This document shows positions 55,091 through 63,872 of a stretch of DNA of 64,000 bases, one piece after another. The notes under the pieces were generated by a model that saw only the letters and a program-made list of their open reading frames with translations, was not told the DNA's origin and searched no databases. The stretch comes from Rhizobium rhizogenes NBRC 13257 (GTDB lineage: Bacteria > Pseudomonadota > Alphaproteobacteria > Rhizobiales > Rhizobiaceae). The translations under genes were made by a program, and so were the position numbers. Location of the stretch: assembly GCF_000696095.1 (NCBI RefSeq), contig NZ_BAYX01000006.1, positions 62,001 to 126,000 of the forward strand, in the 5' to 3' direction. Positions within the stretch are counted from its first letter, which is position 1; every line of letters begins with the position of its first letter.

Positions 55091-55798
55091 TCAGACGCTT
55101 GCCATGATGGTGGCCTTGGCCGTCGCGGTCCTGGGCGCGAACTTGGAATTTCGCTTCTCGAAGAACCGCACGATGAGCCACGCCACGAGGCATAGCAGCG
55201 AATAGATTACCGCCAGCACGAGGTAGGTCTCGAACTGGTACTGATTGTAGTCCCGCTGCATGACCAGATGCGCCGTCGCCATCACGTCCGCCGCACCGAT
55301 GTACATGACGAGCGCGACGTTGTGGATCAGGTAGATGATAGAGTTCCCGTAACCGGGCAGCGCGATGTGCACCGCCTGCGGACCGACGACGCGGGCAAGC
55401 TTCTGCCGGAAACTATATCCCAGGCTGTCGGCCGCATCGTGTTGACCGCGTTCGACGGCCAGGTAGGCCGGCCGCAGAACCTCGGACAGGTAGCCCCCAT
55501 GGTAGAGGCTGAGGCCGAGCATCGCAGCGACATTAGGGGAAACGAAGTCGTCGATCTTCAGCAGGCCGACGACAAGCGGGAGGCCGTAAAACGCGACGAA
55601 CAACTGGAGGACGACCGGAACGCTCCGGGCATAGGACACGTAGAGATCGGCCAGTTGGCTGACCACGGGGATCCTTCGAACCCGGAACGTCGTCGCAATC
55701 AACGCCAGCACGAAGCCGACGACCATGGCTGTGAACGTGATCGCGAGCGTCAGGGGCAATGCCTTGAACAGCTCGGAGAGCGTTATGGAAAGGTCCAC
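55091..55798 (-). CDS. Polar amino acid ABC importer permease (first)
   Basis: A 235-residue HisQ/GltJ-type permease. It has LPLTLAITFTAMVVGFVLAL, VPVVLQLFVAFYGLPLVVGL, SEVLRPAYLAVERGQHDAAD, and the coupling loop SLGYSFRQKLARVVGPQAVH. It heterodimerises with the next permease. It lies 55 bp after the binding-protein gene in the same operon. Confidence 0.94.
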   Translation of the reverse strand: MDLSITLSELFKALPLTLAITFTAMVVGFVLALIATTFRVRRIPVVSQLADLYVSYARSVPVVLQLFVAFYGLPLVVGLLKIDDFVSPNVAAMLGLSLYHGGYLSEVLRPAYLAVERGQHDAADSLGYSFRQKLARVVGPQAVHIALPGYGNSIIYLIHNVALVMYIGAADVMATAHLVMQRDYNQYQFETYLVLAVIYSLLCLVAWLIVRFFEKRNSKFAPRTATAKATIMASV

Positions 55799-55853
55799 CT
55801 TGGAACACTCCTTTTTGCGATTTCAGCCTTGATCGTCAGCGCGTGGCGTGCCG

Positions 55854-56681
55854 TTACTTCATGTAGGTAGTGATGTCCTCGCCGAACCATTTCTGCGAGA
55901 GCTTGGCGAGCGTACCATCGGCCTTGAGCTCCTTCAGAGCCTTGTCGATGCCATCGGAAAGCGCCTGGTTTTCCGCGGAGCGGTGGATCAGGACGAAGGT
56001 GTTGTTGATCGAGACAGGCTCGCTCGCCTTGATGTCGAGCTTCTGGTTGTCGATCACGGTCTGTTCGCCCAGATTCGACGGCAGAACCAGCGCGTCGTAC
56101 TTGCCGTTCTGGACTTCCTTCAGGCGGTCCGGGTACGGGATTCCGGCGCTCGACGCGGTGATCTCGATCTTGGTGTCGGGGTTCTTTTCCTGCCACGCGG
56201 TGGCGAATTTGTAGATGCCGCCGCCGGCCGTGACAGGCACGATCTTCTTGCCGACGAGGTCCTTCATCTCGTTGATGCTGCTGTCCTTGCGGCTGTAGAT
56301 CTTGATCAGGCTGGCGCCGATCGGGCTTTCCGGAATGAGGAACTGCTTTTCACGCGCGGGCGCCCGATAATAGCCGCCGGTCGCGATATCGTACTTGCCG
56401 GTTGCCAGGCCGGTTTCCTGTGCGATGTCCGCGGCGCCTTCCATCTCGAACTTGTACTGAGGGAGTTTCGCATTGATCGCCTTCAGCACGTCGGGCTCGT
56501 AGCCCTGGGGTTCGACACCGATCGCGCCCCACGACAGCGGCTTGGATTCCGCCGCCGTCGCGATCTTGATGGTCCGGACGGAATCCTGGGCATAGGATGC
56601 GCCTGCGGTAGCAAGGGCGATTGCAACGCCTGCTACGGCAAGGCCGAAGGTACGGCGGGAAGTTGACTTGATGTAAGACAT
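55854..56681 (-). CDS. Polar amino acid ABC importer substrate-binding protein
   Basis: A 275-residue family 3 solute-binding protein with a signal peptide carrying a possible twin-arginine (STSRRTFGLAVAG, ending GASYAQ). The binding domain shows IKIATAAESKPLSWGAIGVE, KYDIATGGYYRAPAREKQFL and VGKKIVPVTAGGGIYKFATA. The start at 56681 with AAAGGA was preferred over the longer open frame, which runs into the ATPase gene. The ligand was not determined. Confidence 0.92.
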   Translation of the reverse strand: MSYIKSTSRRTFGLAVAGVAIALATAGASYAQDSVRTIKIATAAESKPLSWGAIGVEPQGYEPDVLKAINAKLPQYKFEMEGAADIAQETGLATGKYDIATGGYYRAPAREKQFLIPESPIGASLIKIYSRKDSSINEMKDLVGKKIVPVTAGGGIYKFATAWQEKNPDTKIEITASSAGIPYPDRLKEVQNGKYDALVLPSNLGEQTVIDNQKLDIKASEPVSINNTFVLIHRSAENQALSDGIDKALKELKADGTLAKLSQKWFGEDITTYMK

Positions 56682-56697
56682 GTCAGGCATCCTTTCT

Positions 56698-57438
56698 CTA
56701 GTGGATTGCAAGCTCGGAATTGAGGAATTGTGCAAGGCGTGGGTTCGACGGAGCATCGAATATCTCTGCCGGACTGCCGTCGGCTGCGACGACACCCCGG
56801 TCCATGAAGACGATGCGGTTCGAGATGTTCTTCGCGAACTGCATTTCGTGGGTGACGAGAAGGGAAGTGATCCCGGAGGACGTGACGTCCTTGATCACCT
56901 TCAGGACCTCGCCGACGAGTTCGGGGTCGAGCGACGACGTTGGTTCGTCGAAAAGCATCACGTCTGGTTTGACCGCGAGCGCACGCGCGATACCGGTACG
57001 CTGGAGCTGGCCACCCGAGAGCTGGGACGGATAATGGTCCAGCTTGTCGGAGAGGCCGACGCGGTCAAGTTCCCGCCGAGCGATCTCGCGTGCTTCGTCC
57101 TTCGACTTGCGCTGCACGACAACAAGCGGATCCATGACGTTCTGAATGACTGTCATGTTCTTGAAGACGTTGAACTGCTGGAAGACCATGGCTGTCCGGA
57201 GCCGGATCGCCTGGATTGCATTCTTGTCCGGGCGTTGGAAGTCCATCTTGATCTGGTCGAACGCGATGGTTCCGGACGCGGGCTTGGCGAGGTGGTTGAT
57301 GCATTTCAGCAGCGTGGTCTTGCCGGTGCCGCTCGGGCCAATGATCGAAACGACGTCGCCGCGCTTTACCGAGAGATCGACGCCGTTCAGGATCTGCGTG
57401 CTTCCGTAGGACAGCTTTAGGTTCTTGATCTCAAGCAT
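56698..57438 (-). CDS. Polar amino acid ABC importer ATPase
   Basis: A 246-residue GlnQ/HisP-type ATPase. It has Walker A GPSGTGKTTLLKCINHL, the Q loop TAMVFQQFNVF, signature LSGGQLQRTGIARALAVKPD and Walker [21 protein letters not shown]. The ATG at 57438 lies within the end of the monooxygenase gene (8-bp overlap), with AAAGGA upstream, so they are coupled. Confidence 0.95.
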   Translation of the reverse strand: MLEIKNLKLSYGSTQILNGVDLSVKRGDVVSIIGPSGTGKTTLLKCINHLAKPASGTIAFDQIKMDFQRPDKNAIQAIRLRTAMVFQQFNVFKNMTVIQNVMDPLVVVQRKSKDEAREIARRELDRVGLSDKLDHYPSQLSGGQLQRTGIARALAVKPDVMLFDEPTSSLDPELVGEVLKVIKDVTSSGITSLLVTHEMQFAKNISNRIVFMDRGVVAADGSPAEIFDAPSNPRLAQFLNSELAIH

Positions 57439-58921
57439 TTCTGGTCGGTGTCCTTTCGGAGGATAGTTCGGAAAGCGTTTCCGTCTCGTCGTCCGCCCAT
57501 TCGTCTCCAAGGAGTTCGGGCGTGTCGAAAGCTTGAAGGTTTTCGAAATGGCGCTCGCGGTCGGCGACGAAGAGCGCTCTCACGATGCCGCGGGCGAGCC
57601 GGTCGGCGCCCTCGCTGATGGCGGGAATGTCGCCGGTGAGCTTGCCGTGGCTCAGCGTGGCAGGAAAGTTAAAGCAATGAATCTGCGACAGTGCAGGGCA
57701 CGCGCCCGGCTCGATTTCGAGGAACTCGAACGCCTCGCCGAGGTCGGGCGAGCCTTCCAGTTCACTGTTCGGCATGTCCGCCGGCACGGGAAAGCGGTCG
57801 CGCCAGAGACGGATGTGGGACGCGACGGCGGCGAGTTCCGGCCGGCTTGTCAGGTCGACCTTGAAACCCGTGCCGAAGATCAGGAAGTCGACCGGATAGC
57901 GCCCCTTCGGCGTCGTCACCACGAGATGATCGTCGTCCTGCGCCAGCGCGGTGATCGGGTTTTCCAGATGAAGATGAGCCTGCGGGAACGCGCTGACGCG
58001 CAGCACGCTCGGCCGTGGCGGTGGCGTCTGCTGGTCCATAGCGTAGTGCAGGAATTGCCATTTCCATTCGTCGGGAAGGCCCGCAAAACCATGGACGACG
58101 CCCTGGCTGCCGATGCCGGTGAATTTGTTGATCCGCGGCAATTCCTTCCGCCGAACGAACATGTCGAGGCGTGCCGCCCCAGCTTCGAGAGCGGTCGCGG
58201 CATTGTCCATCGCCGAAGCGCCGGCTCCTACGACACCGATGCGCTTGCCCTTCAGCGCGGTGAAATCGATCGCATCGGCAGTATGAGCCCAGAGCTTCCG
58301 ATCGATATGGTCGGCGATGGAAGGCACGAACGGTCCACCCAGGCCGTCACGGCCTGTCGCGAGAACCACATGGCGCGCGACCGTCGTTTCGGTCCGGCCG
58401 TCCCGACTGCAGACGACATCGAGCATGCCGTCCGCGCGCGGGAGAACCGCGTCGACGGATATTCCGTTGCGAACCGGAAGGTCGAGCACCTGCCGGTACC
58501 AGATCAGGTAGTCCATCCAGATTTCGCGCGGTGCCCGGTCGAGTGCGCCCCAGGCTTCGGCGCCGTACAGCGCTTCATAGTAGGCGCGGAAGGTGAGGGC
58601 CGGCAGCCCCATCGCCGGACCGGTCAGTTGCTTGGGAGAGCGGAGGGTTCTCATCCTTGCGAAGGTGATCCACGGCCCCTCGTGCCCGGCTGGCGCCTTA
58701 TCGAGCACGACATGGTTGGCAACGCCTAGCCGCTTCAACATTCCGGAAGCGACGAGCCCGGCCATGCCGCCACCGATGATCACGACGTCGACGACCGGCT
58801 TGCCGTCGACGTCGCGGGAAGGAACCCAGGACTTGGCCGGAAGCTCAAGCCAGGCGAGATCCTGCTTCAGTCGTGCCTCGAGGGCGTCGAGTCCTTGAGG
58901 GACGGAGATCGGGTCGCTCAC
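57431..58921 (-). CDS. FAD/NAD(P)-dependent monooxygenase-like oxidoreductase
   Basis: A 496-residue flavoprotein of the flavin-containing monooxygenase/Baeyer-Villiger-like superfamily. The FAD motif VVIIGGGMAGLVASG is at about 47-61 and the NADPH motif IGVVGAGASAMDNAA at about 228-242; ATGRDGLGGP ends the FAD domain and DFLIFGTGFKVDL the second. It lies between the LysR gene (4-bp overlap) and the importer ATPase (8-bp overlap), so its substrate is probably the imported compound. It may oxidise an N- or S-containing ligand; the specific reaction is not readable. Confidence 0.88.
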   Translation of the reverse strand: MSDPISVPQGLDALEARLKQDLAWLELPAKSWVPSRDVDGKPVVDVVIIGGGMAGLVASGMLKRLGVANHVVLDKAPAGHEGPWITFARMRTLRSPKQLTGPAMGLPALTFRAYYEALYGAEAWGALDRAPREIWMDYLIWYRQVLDLPVRNGISVDAVLPRADGMLDVVCSRDGRTETTVARHVVLATGRDGLGGPFVPSIADHIDRKLWAHTADAIDFTALKGKRIGVVGAGASAMDNAATALEAGAARLDMFVRRKELPRINKFTGIGSQGVVHGFAGLPDEWKWQFLHYAMDQQTPPPRPSVLRVSAFPQAHLHLENPITALAQDDDHLVVTTPKGRYPVDFLIFGTGFKVDLTSRPELAAVASHIRLWRDRFPVPADMPNSELEGSPDLGEAFEFLEIEPGACPALSQIHCFNFPATLSHGKLTGDIPAISEGADRLARGIVRALFVADRERHFENLQAFDTPELLGDEWADDETETLSELSSERTPTRNA

Positions 58922-59916
58922 GAAGGGGTTCCTTCCGGCAGCATCGTTTGTCCGTATACGGTGTCGGCCAGGGCCTCGACGCCGCCTGATTCATGCAATC
59001 GGCAACCCGGCATTGCCAGCGCCACCGCGCGGGCCGCGTCAATGACAGCGGCGACGGTCGGCGTCATCGGCAGTGCGGCAGGCGAGATCGCGCCGAAGAG
59101 GAAAGGTATGGTGTGGTCGAGTACGCGCATCACAATGCCCTCGAGCGGGACACCGACGACGGTTGCCGGCTCGACGATGGCCACTCCCAGTCCGGCACGG
59201 ACCATTGTAAGGGCCGTCATCGAGGCGTTGACGTCGATCATCCGCTGCGGCACAACGCCCGCCCTTTCCAGAGCTTCGTCGACGCGGTGCCGCAGACGGT
59301 ACGGGTTCGCCAAGGTGATGATGCGCCGGTCGGCAAGATCTGCGAGACGCACGACGTCGTCACTGGCGAGCGGATCGTCTGCGGAGAGAGCGACCACACA
59401 TGGCGCGTCGGCGACCCAGTGGACGTCGAGGCCGGGATGCTCCAACGGCAAGCTTGAGATACCGAAGTCCGCCGATCGGGCAAGCACGGCCTGCACGACG
59501 TTCTCGGCGGCGAGCGCCTGCACATGAAGATGACGCGGAATGAGGCTCGGTGCGACGGCCGCGATCGCCTGCGGCAAGATGCCGGCCGCAAGTGACGGCG
59601 TGGCGGCGATCGTCAGTGACGCCGGCTCGTCCAGACCGATCGCGTTCGCCCGTTCGCGGATATGGGCAAGGCTGGCCAGGTGGCGTTCGACCTCGGCATG
59701 AAAGAGCAGGCCGCGTGCGGTCGGACTAATGCGCGGTCCGCTTCGATGCAGCAACGCATAACCGATATCGGCTTCCAGATCCTGAATGAGCCTGGTGACC
59801 GCCGGCTGCGAGCGCCCGAGGAGCCGCGCAGCCCCGGTCACGCTGCCAGCGGACATCACCGCTGCGAAGGCTTCAAGTTGCCGGATATCGAAAGAGTTAG
59901 AATGCATAATGGACAT
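58918..59916 (-). CDS. LysR family regulator leading the monooxygenase/importer operon
   Basis: A 332-residue LysR-type regulator with the winged helix at about 8-65 (FDIRQLEAFAAVMSAGSVTG, AARLLGRSQPAVTRLIQDLE, LLHRSGPRISPTARG) and a typical effector domain. The ATG at 59916 follows GGAGAATG. It is first in a minus-strand operon with the monooxygenase and importer, and divergent from the two CMD-domain genes, so it probably controls both sides from the AT-rich gap, which holds the palindrome CAAGCGCTTG at 59991. Confidence 0.94.
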   Translation of the reverse strand: MSIMHSNSFDIRQLEAFAAVMSAGSVTGAARLLGRSQPAVTRLIQDLEADIGYALLHRSGPRISPTARGLLFHAEVERHLASLAHIRERANAIGLDEPASLTIAATPSLAAGILPQAIAAVAPSLIPRHLHVQALAAENVVQAVLARSADFGISSLPLEHPGLDVHWVADAPCVVALSADDPLASDDVVRLADLADRRIITLANPYRLRHRVDEALERAGVVPQRMIDVNASMTALTMVRAGLGVAIVEPATVVGVPLEGIVMRVLDHTIPFLFGAISPAALPMTPTVAAVIDAARAVALAMPGCRLHESGGVEALADTVYGQTMLPEGTPS

Positions 59917-60013
59917 CAAACATTCTCCTTCATGTCAGTAAAGCATGACAATTCTCAATTGGCGAGGATCAATAGATAATTATTCTGCATCAAGCGCTTG
60001 CAATCATTAATAT

Positions 60014-60042
60014 TTGACATAATTGGACGGCAAGCCTACCTA
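60014..60042 (+). promoter_or_regulatory. Putative housekeeping promoter for the CMD-domain genes
   Basis: TTGACA, a 17-base spacer, and TACCTA. It ends 35 bp before the TTG start at 60078. Confidence 0.5.
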
Positions 60043-60077
60043 GTTCGAATGCCTGCTGACGTATTGAGGAGCCTGTT

Positions 60078-60560
60078 TTGACACTCATCGAAACCCTAGT
60101 CTCCGTGAAGCCGGGTTCCGCGCTTGCGCAAGCCATGGAGAAACGCGCCGAGATCTTGCGTCTGAGCGAAGCGGCCCATGACGCAGTACTCCTGCCGCGC
60201 GATCCCGGCGGACTTTCTCACGGACTGAGGGCCGCGCTTGCCGCCCGTATGGCGCGGCAGAACCGCAATCCGGCGCTCGCAAGCCACTACGATACCCTTG
60301 TGGCTCAAGCCAACGACCCGATTACGGCCACGCTCGCAGACCCAGAAAACAATGTGACGGACCTGCGTACTGCGGAGATCGTTCGCCATGCCGATCGCCT
60401 GACGGTCACGCCACGCGATGCGACGCGTGCAAATGTGGAAGCGTTGCGCCAGGTCGGCGTAACCGACGCCGATATTGTCCGGCTCGCGGAGCTTGCGGCC
60501 TTCGTCAACTACCAGGTTCGTGTGCTCGCCGGCCTGAAGCTGCTTGGAGAAATGCGATGA
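60078..60560 (+). CDS. CMD domain protein, Avi_7170-like
   Basis: A 160-residue protein resembling the CMD (carboxymuconolactone decarboxylase-like) family named after Agrobacterium Avi_7170. It has HGLRAALAARMARQNRNPAL, RTAEIVRHADRLTVTPRDAT and VTDADIVRLAELAAFVNYQV. No CxxC motif is present, so it probably supports the next gene's product. The start is a TTG preceded by GAGGAG at 7 bases. It overlaps the next gene by 4 bp. Confidence 0.85.
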   Translation: MTLIETLVSVKPGSALAQAMEKRAEILRLSEAAHDAVLLPRDPGGLSHGLRAALAARMARQNRNPALASHYDTLVAQANDPITATLADPENNVTDLRTAEIVRHADRLTVTPRDATRANVEALRQVGVTDADIVRLAELAAFVNYQVRVLAGLKLLGEMR

Positions 60561-61132
60561 GCGAGGTCGTCCATACCTTCACCACCACGATACCGCGCTG
60601 GCAGCCCTACGTGGTTCCAGTCGATTTCGCGACCGCTACCGAAGAGCAGCATGCTGCGATGCAGATGACGCCATCCAACAAGGGCATCTCGCCCTATGTA
60701 CTCACCCTGGCTCACGACCCTGAGACGCTCGCAGTCCGCTCACCCTTGTTCAATCTGATCATGTATGGAAAAGACGGGCTGGCCGGAAGCGAACGCGAGC
60801 TGGGCGCCGTCGCCGCCTCCGTCGTCAACCGCTGTGTCTACTGCGCCGCCGTCCACGCATCGCGGTTCAACAACCTGACGAAACGTACGGATGTTATCGA
60901 AGCTGTGTTTGCAGACGGTCTCGCGGCGACGCTCGACGAGCACCTCCAGGCAATCTTCGACTTTTCGGCACGGCTATCGACCACACCGCCCGAGGCGACG
61001 GTGGCCGACGCACAGGCGCTGGCCGATGTCGGGCTCGACGAACTGGAAGCTCTCGACCTCGTCCTCTCGTCCGCCATCTTCGGCTGGGCGAACCGTCTGA
61101 TGCATACGCTCGGCGAGCCGATGCAGGACTAA
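60557..61132 (+). CDS. Alkylhydroperoxidase-like CMD protein, Avi_7169-like
   Basis: A 191-residue AhpD-like protein. The redox motif C93-V-Y-C96 with H100 (CVYCAAVHASRFNN) is the AhpD catalytic pattern, preceded by LAGSERELGAVAASVVNR. Such proteins reduce peroxides through a dithiol or act on carboxylactone-type substrates. It forms a pair with the preceding CMD gene (ATGA overlap), divergent from the LysR-monooxygenase operon, where it may remove peroxide released by the flavoenzyme. Confidence 0.9.
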   Translation: MSEVVHTFTTTIPRWQPYVVPVDFATATEEQHAAMQMTPSNKGISPYVLTLAHDPETLAVRSPLFNLIMYGKDGLAGSERELGAVAASVVNRCVYCAAVHASRFNNLTKRTDVIEAVFADGLAATLDEHLQAIFDFSARLSTTPPEATVADAQALADVGLDELEALDLVLSSAIFGWANRLMHTLGEPMQD

Positions 61133-61467
61133 ATGGTCCTGGCGTTCGGCCTGTGCCGGCTGGGCGGTACTGGTAATTTGTCCGGGAGCACGCGGTGACC
61201 AGAGGAGGAGGTTTGAGCGGTCACATAGGATTGGCTTTGTGCCTGTATCGTCATATGGCGGGTAAATCCCCACTTTTGTCACATGTCTTAAACGTCACTT
61301 TCAAGTATCGCTCTGGCGTGCGCCAAAAAGATATGGAAAACTTTAGATTGTAACAAAGCTCCTTCGTCAGAGAGGGAGTTACAGTTGGTGTTTGCAATAT
61401 GCATAGCAGCTCGCTGCTATGCATATTGAGAAATCGGGCTTTCGCAAAGCGCCACTTACTGCTGGGC
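61133..61467 (+). other. Intergenic region without a recognisable gene
   Basis: About 335 bases between the convergent CMD and agmatinase genes. Minus-strand frames here (for example to 61251) lack family features. The only structure found is the perfect 15-bp hairpin at 61395. Confidence 0.5.
61395..61428. repeat. Perfect 15-bp inverted repeat
   Basis: CAATATGCATAGCAG, loop CTCG, and its exact complement. It lies about 40 bp past the agmatinase stop and could terminate transcription from either side, but it is AT-rich and lacks a U-run. Confidence 0.6.
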
Positions 61468-62418
61468 TTAACTGCTGACCGCGAAGATGCGGCCGATCGT
61501 ATTGAGCAGGATCTGGGCGGCAAGAATAGCCGTAGTGCCGGTGTGGTCGTAGTCGGGCGCGACTTCGACCAAATCGATGCCGACAATCTCGCCGCGCTTG
61601 GCCAGCCCTGCAATCAGCTCCAGAACCTCGTAATAGATGAAGCCACCGTGGCTCGGTGTGCCGGTACCAGGGGCGATTGAAGGATCGAAACCGTCGATGT
61701 CGATGGAGAGATAATAGCGTTTTCCCTCAGGAATGCGCTCCAGCACATTTTCCACGCCGAGCTTGCGGATTTGCCGAACGGAGAGGATTTCCGATCCATG
61801 CGCTCGGGCATAGTCATAACCTTCCTTGGCGGTGGAAGAGACGTTGCGGATGCCGAGTTGCGTCATGCCCGTAACCCACGGCTTTTCCGAGGCGCGGCGC
61901 ATCGGGCTGCCATGACCGTAGCGGACACCATGACGCTCGTCGACGAAATCGAGATGGGCGTCGAACTGCACCAGATGAACCGGCTCCTGATCGCTGAAAG
62001 CGTTGATGCAGGGAATGTTGATGGAGTGGTCGCCGCCGAGTACGACGGGGAGCGCGCCCGCGGCAAGGATCTTGCGAACACCGAACTCGATATTGGCGTG
62101 GCTCGTCATCGTGTCGGTGTGCACGATGTCGGCATCGCCTATGTCTACGATCCTGACGCCTTCGAGATAGGTGACGTCATCTTCGTGATCATAGGCTCCG
62201 GCATGGCCGAAGGAAAACAGCGTGGAAGCCTCGCGGATGCTGCGTGGCCCGAAGCGGGCACCGGAGCGCCATTGCGTGCCGAAGTCGAAGGGTGCGCCGA
62301 GGATTGCGACATCGGCGTCGATCGCGTCCCAGTTTTCGACATAAGGGCTTTTGGCGAAGGTGGAAATGCCGACGAAGGGTAGATTCAGCCGGCCCGTATT
62401 GTAACCGTGAGCAGCCAT
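61468..62418 (-). CDS. speB: Agmatinase/ureohydrolase family enzyme
   Basis: A 316-residue manganese ureohydrolase. Metal motifs are complete: VVLGGDHSIN, VQFDAHLDFVDERHG and YLSIDIDGFDPSIAPGTG. The N-terminal NLPFVGISTFAKSPY and DADVAILGAPFDFGTQWRSG are typical of agmatinase, which makes putrescine and urea; guanidinobutyrase or a related guanidino acid hydrolase is possible. The ATG at 62418 follows GAAAGGAAG. It is the last gene of a minus-strand operon with an amino acid importer, which presumably imports its guanidino substrate. Confidence 0.9.
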   Translation of the reverse strand: MAAHGYNTGRLNLPFVGISTFAKSPYVENWDAIDADVAILGAPFDFGTQWRSGARFGPRSIREASTLFSFGHAGAYDHEDDVTYLEGVRIVDIGDADIVHTDTMTSHANIEFGVRKILAAGALPVVLGGDHSINIPCINAFSDQEPVHLVQFDAHLDFVDERHGVRYGHGSPMRRASEKPWVTGMTQLGIRNVSSTAKEGYDYARAHGSEILSVRQIRKLGVENVLERIPEGKRYYLSIDIDGFDPSIAPGTGTPSHGGFIYYEVLELIAGLAKRGEIVGIDLVEVAPDYDHTGTTAILAAQILLNTIGRIFAVSS

Positions 62419-62437
62419 GGGTCTTCCTTTCAAGATA

Positions 62438-63220
62438 TCAAAATGCGCGTTCGCGCCAGGTTTGCAGGAATTGCGAAAGGCGCTCGCTTTTCGGCGCCGC
62501 GAAAAGTGTTTGCGGCGGACCGTCCTCAACAATGCGGCCCCCGTCCATGAAGACGACGCGGTTGGCCGCGTGCGCGGCAAACCCCATTTCGTGGGTGACG
62601 ATGAGCATGGTCATGCCTTCGGAGGCGAGCGCTCTCATGACCGAGAGAACCTCGCCCACCAGCTCCGGGTCCAGTGCCGAGGTCGGCTCGTCGAACAGCA
62701 TCACTTTCGGTTTCATGGCGAGCGCCCGGGCGATTGCCACGCGCTGCTTCTGCCCACCGGAAAGATTTTCGGGACGGCGGTCGGCGAACGCTGTGAGCCC
62801 CACCTTGGCCAGCGCCGCGTGTCCTGTTGCTTCCGCTTCGGCGCGAGTGACGCGGTGGACGAGCCGGAGCGCAAGCGTCACGTTGTCGAGCACGTTCATG
62901 TGCGGCCAGAGATGGAAATGCTGGAAGACGATGCCAAGAGGACGGCGAGCGTCGGCCAGCTCCTTCGTGCCGGCACGTTCACGCCCCAGTGGCGTCTCCC
63001 GCCAGCCCATCATCCGGCCGAACACATTCACCTCGCCGGCGTCGTAGGGATCGAGAAAGGCAATGGAACGCAGGAGCGTGCTTTTGCCTGAGCCGGAGGG
63101 ACCGATGATGCAGGTGACATCGCCGGCATGAATATCAAGATCGATGCCGTTCAGTACCGTTCTTCCGCCGAAGCGTTTCTCAAGTCCGCGAACCGATATC
63201 GCCGCCGGTGTTGCTGTCAT
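62438..63220 (-). CDS. Polar amino acid ABC importer ATPase (agmatinase operon)
   Basis: A 260-residue GlnQ-type ATPase. It has Walker [21 protein letters not shown] loop [14 protein letters not shown], signature [20 protein letters not shown] and Walker [21 protein letters not shown]. The ATG at 63220 lies 1 base after the permease stop. It energises import of the compound used by the agmatinase. Confidence 0.95.
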   Translation of the reverse strand: MTATPAAISVRGLEKRFGGRTVLNGIDLDIHAGDVTCIIGPSGSGKSTLLRSIAFLDPYDAGEVNVFGRMMGWRETPLGRERAGTKELADARRPLGIVFQHFHLWPHMNVLDNVTLALRLVHRVTRAEAEATGHAALAKVGLTAFADRRPENLSGGQKQRVAIARALAMKPKVMLFDEPTSALDPELVGEVLSVMRALASEGMTMLIVTHEMGFAAHAANRVVFMDGGRIVEDGPPQTLFAAPKSERLSQFLQTWRERAF

Positions 63221-63221
63221 G

Positions 63222-63872
63222 TCAGAAGCCTTTCGCTGCAAGGCGGCGCTCTGCGTAGAAGCCGATCCGCGCAATGGTTTCAACGAGCGCCCAATAGAGC
63301 AGGGCGACGGTCACGTAGGGCGTGACGACCGCGAAACTGATGGAGCTGATGGTGCCCGCGACTTTCGTCAGTTCGCCGAGCGTGATGACGGACAGAACGG
63401 CCGATTCCTTCACCAGATTGATCGCCTGCCCAATGGAGGGCGGAAGCGTCAGCCTCATCGCCTGCGGTAGTTCCACGTACAAGAATGTCTGGCCGGGTGT
63501 GAGGCCGAGCATGGCGGCCGCCTCACATTCGCCCTTCGGCACCGCATTGAACCCTGCGCGGAAGATTTCCGCGAAGGGGCCAGCACCATAAAGACCGAGA
63601 CCGACAATGCCGGCGACATAGGGGCTGAGCACCAAACCGAATTGCGGACCGCCGTAATAGAGAAGGAAGAGCACCAGTGCCAGAGGTGCGCCGCGGGCGA
63701 ATTCGACATAGACCCGGATCGCTAGGGACAGGGGCCGCAAGCGGCTGCGCAGGGACAATGCCAGCAGGATGCCGACCAGAACGGCGATGCAAATTCCGCA
63801 AGCCGACACGGCGGCCGTGATGGCAAGACCGGAGAGATAAAGCGGAAGATCGTTGAAAAAGCCGATCATCAT
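63222..63872 (-). CDS. Polar amino acid ABC importer permease (agmatinase operon)
   Basis: A 216-residue HisM-type permease with [20 protein letters not shown] and coupling loop [20 protein letters not shown]. Its ATGA start overlaps the stop of the preceding partial permease. Six or fewer helices and normal length; part of a heterodimeric pore with the partial gene. Confidence 0.93.
   Translation of the reverse strand: MMIGFFNDLPLYLSGLAITAAVSACGICIAVLVGILLALSLRSRLRPLSLAIRVYVEFARGAPLALVLFLLYYGGPQFGLVLSPYVAGIVGLGLYGAGPFAEIFRAGFNAVPKGECEAAAMLGLTPGQTFLYVELPQAMRLTLPPSIGQAINLVKESAVLSVITLGELTKVAGTISSISFAVVTPYVTVALLYWALVETIARIGFYAERRLAAKGF

Noticed and set aside
61251..61613. Minus-strand frame covering the region after agmatinase
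   Set aside because: Its upstream half is out-of-frame agmatinase DNA and the rest has no family match; no transposase could be confirmed.
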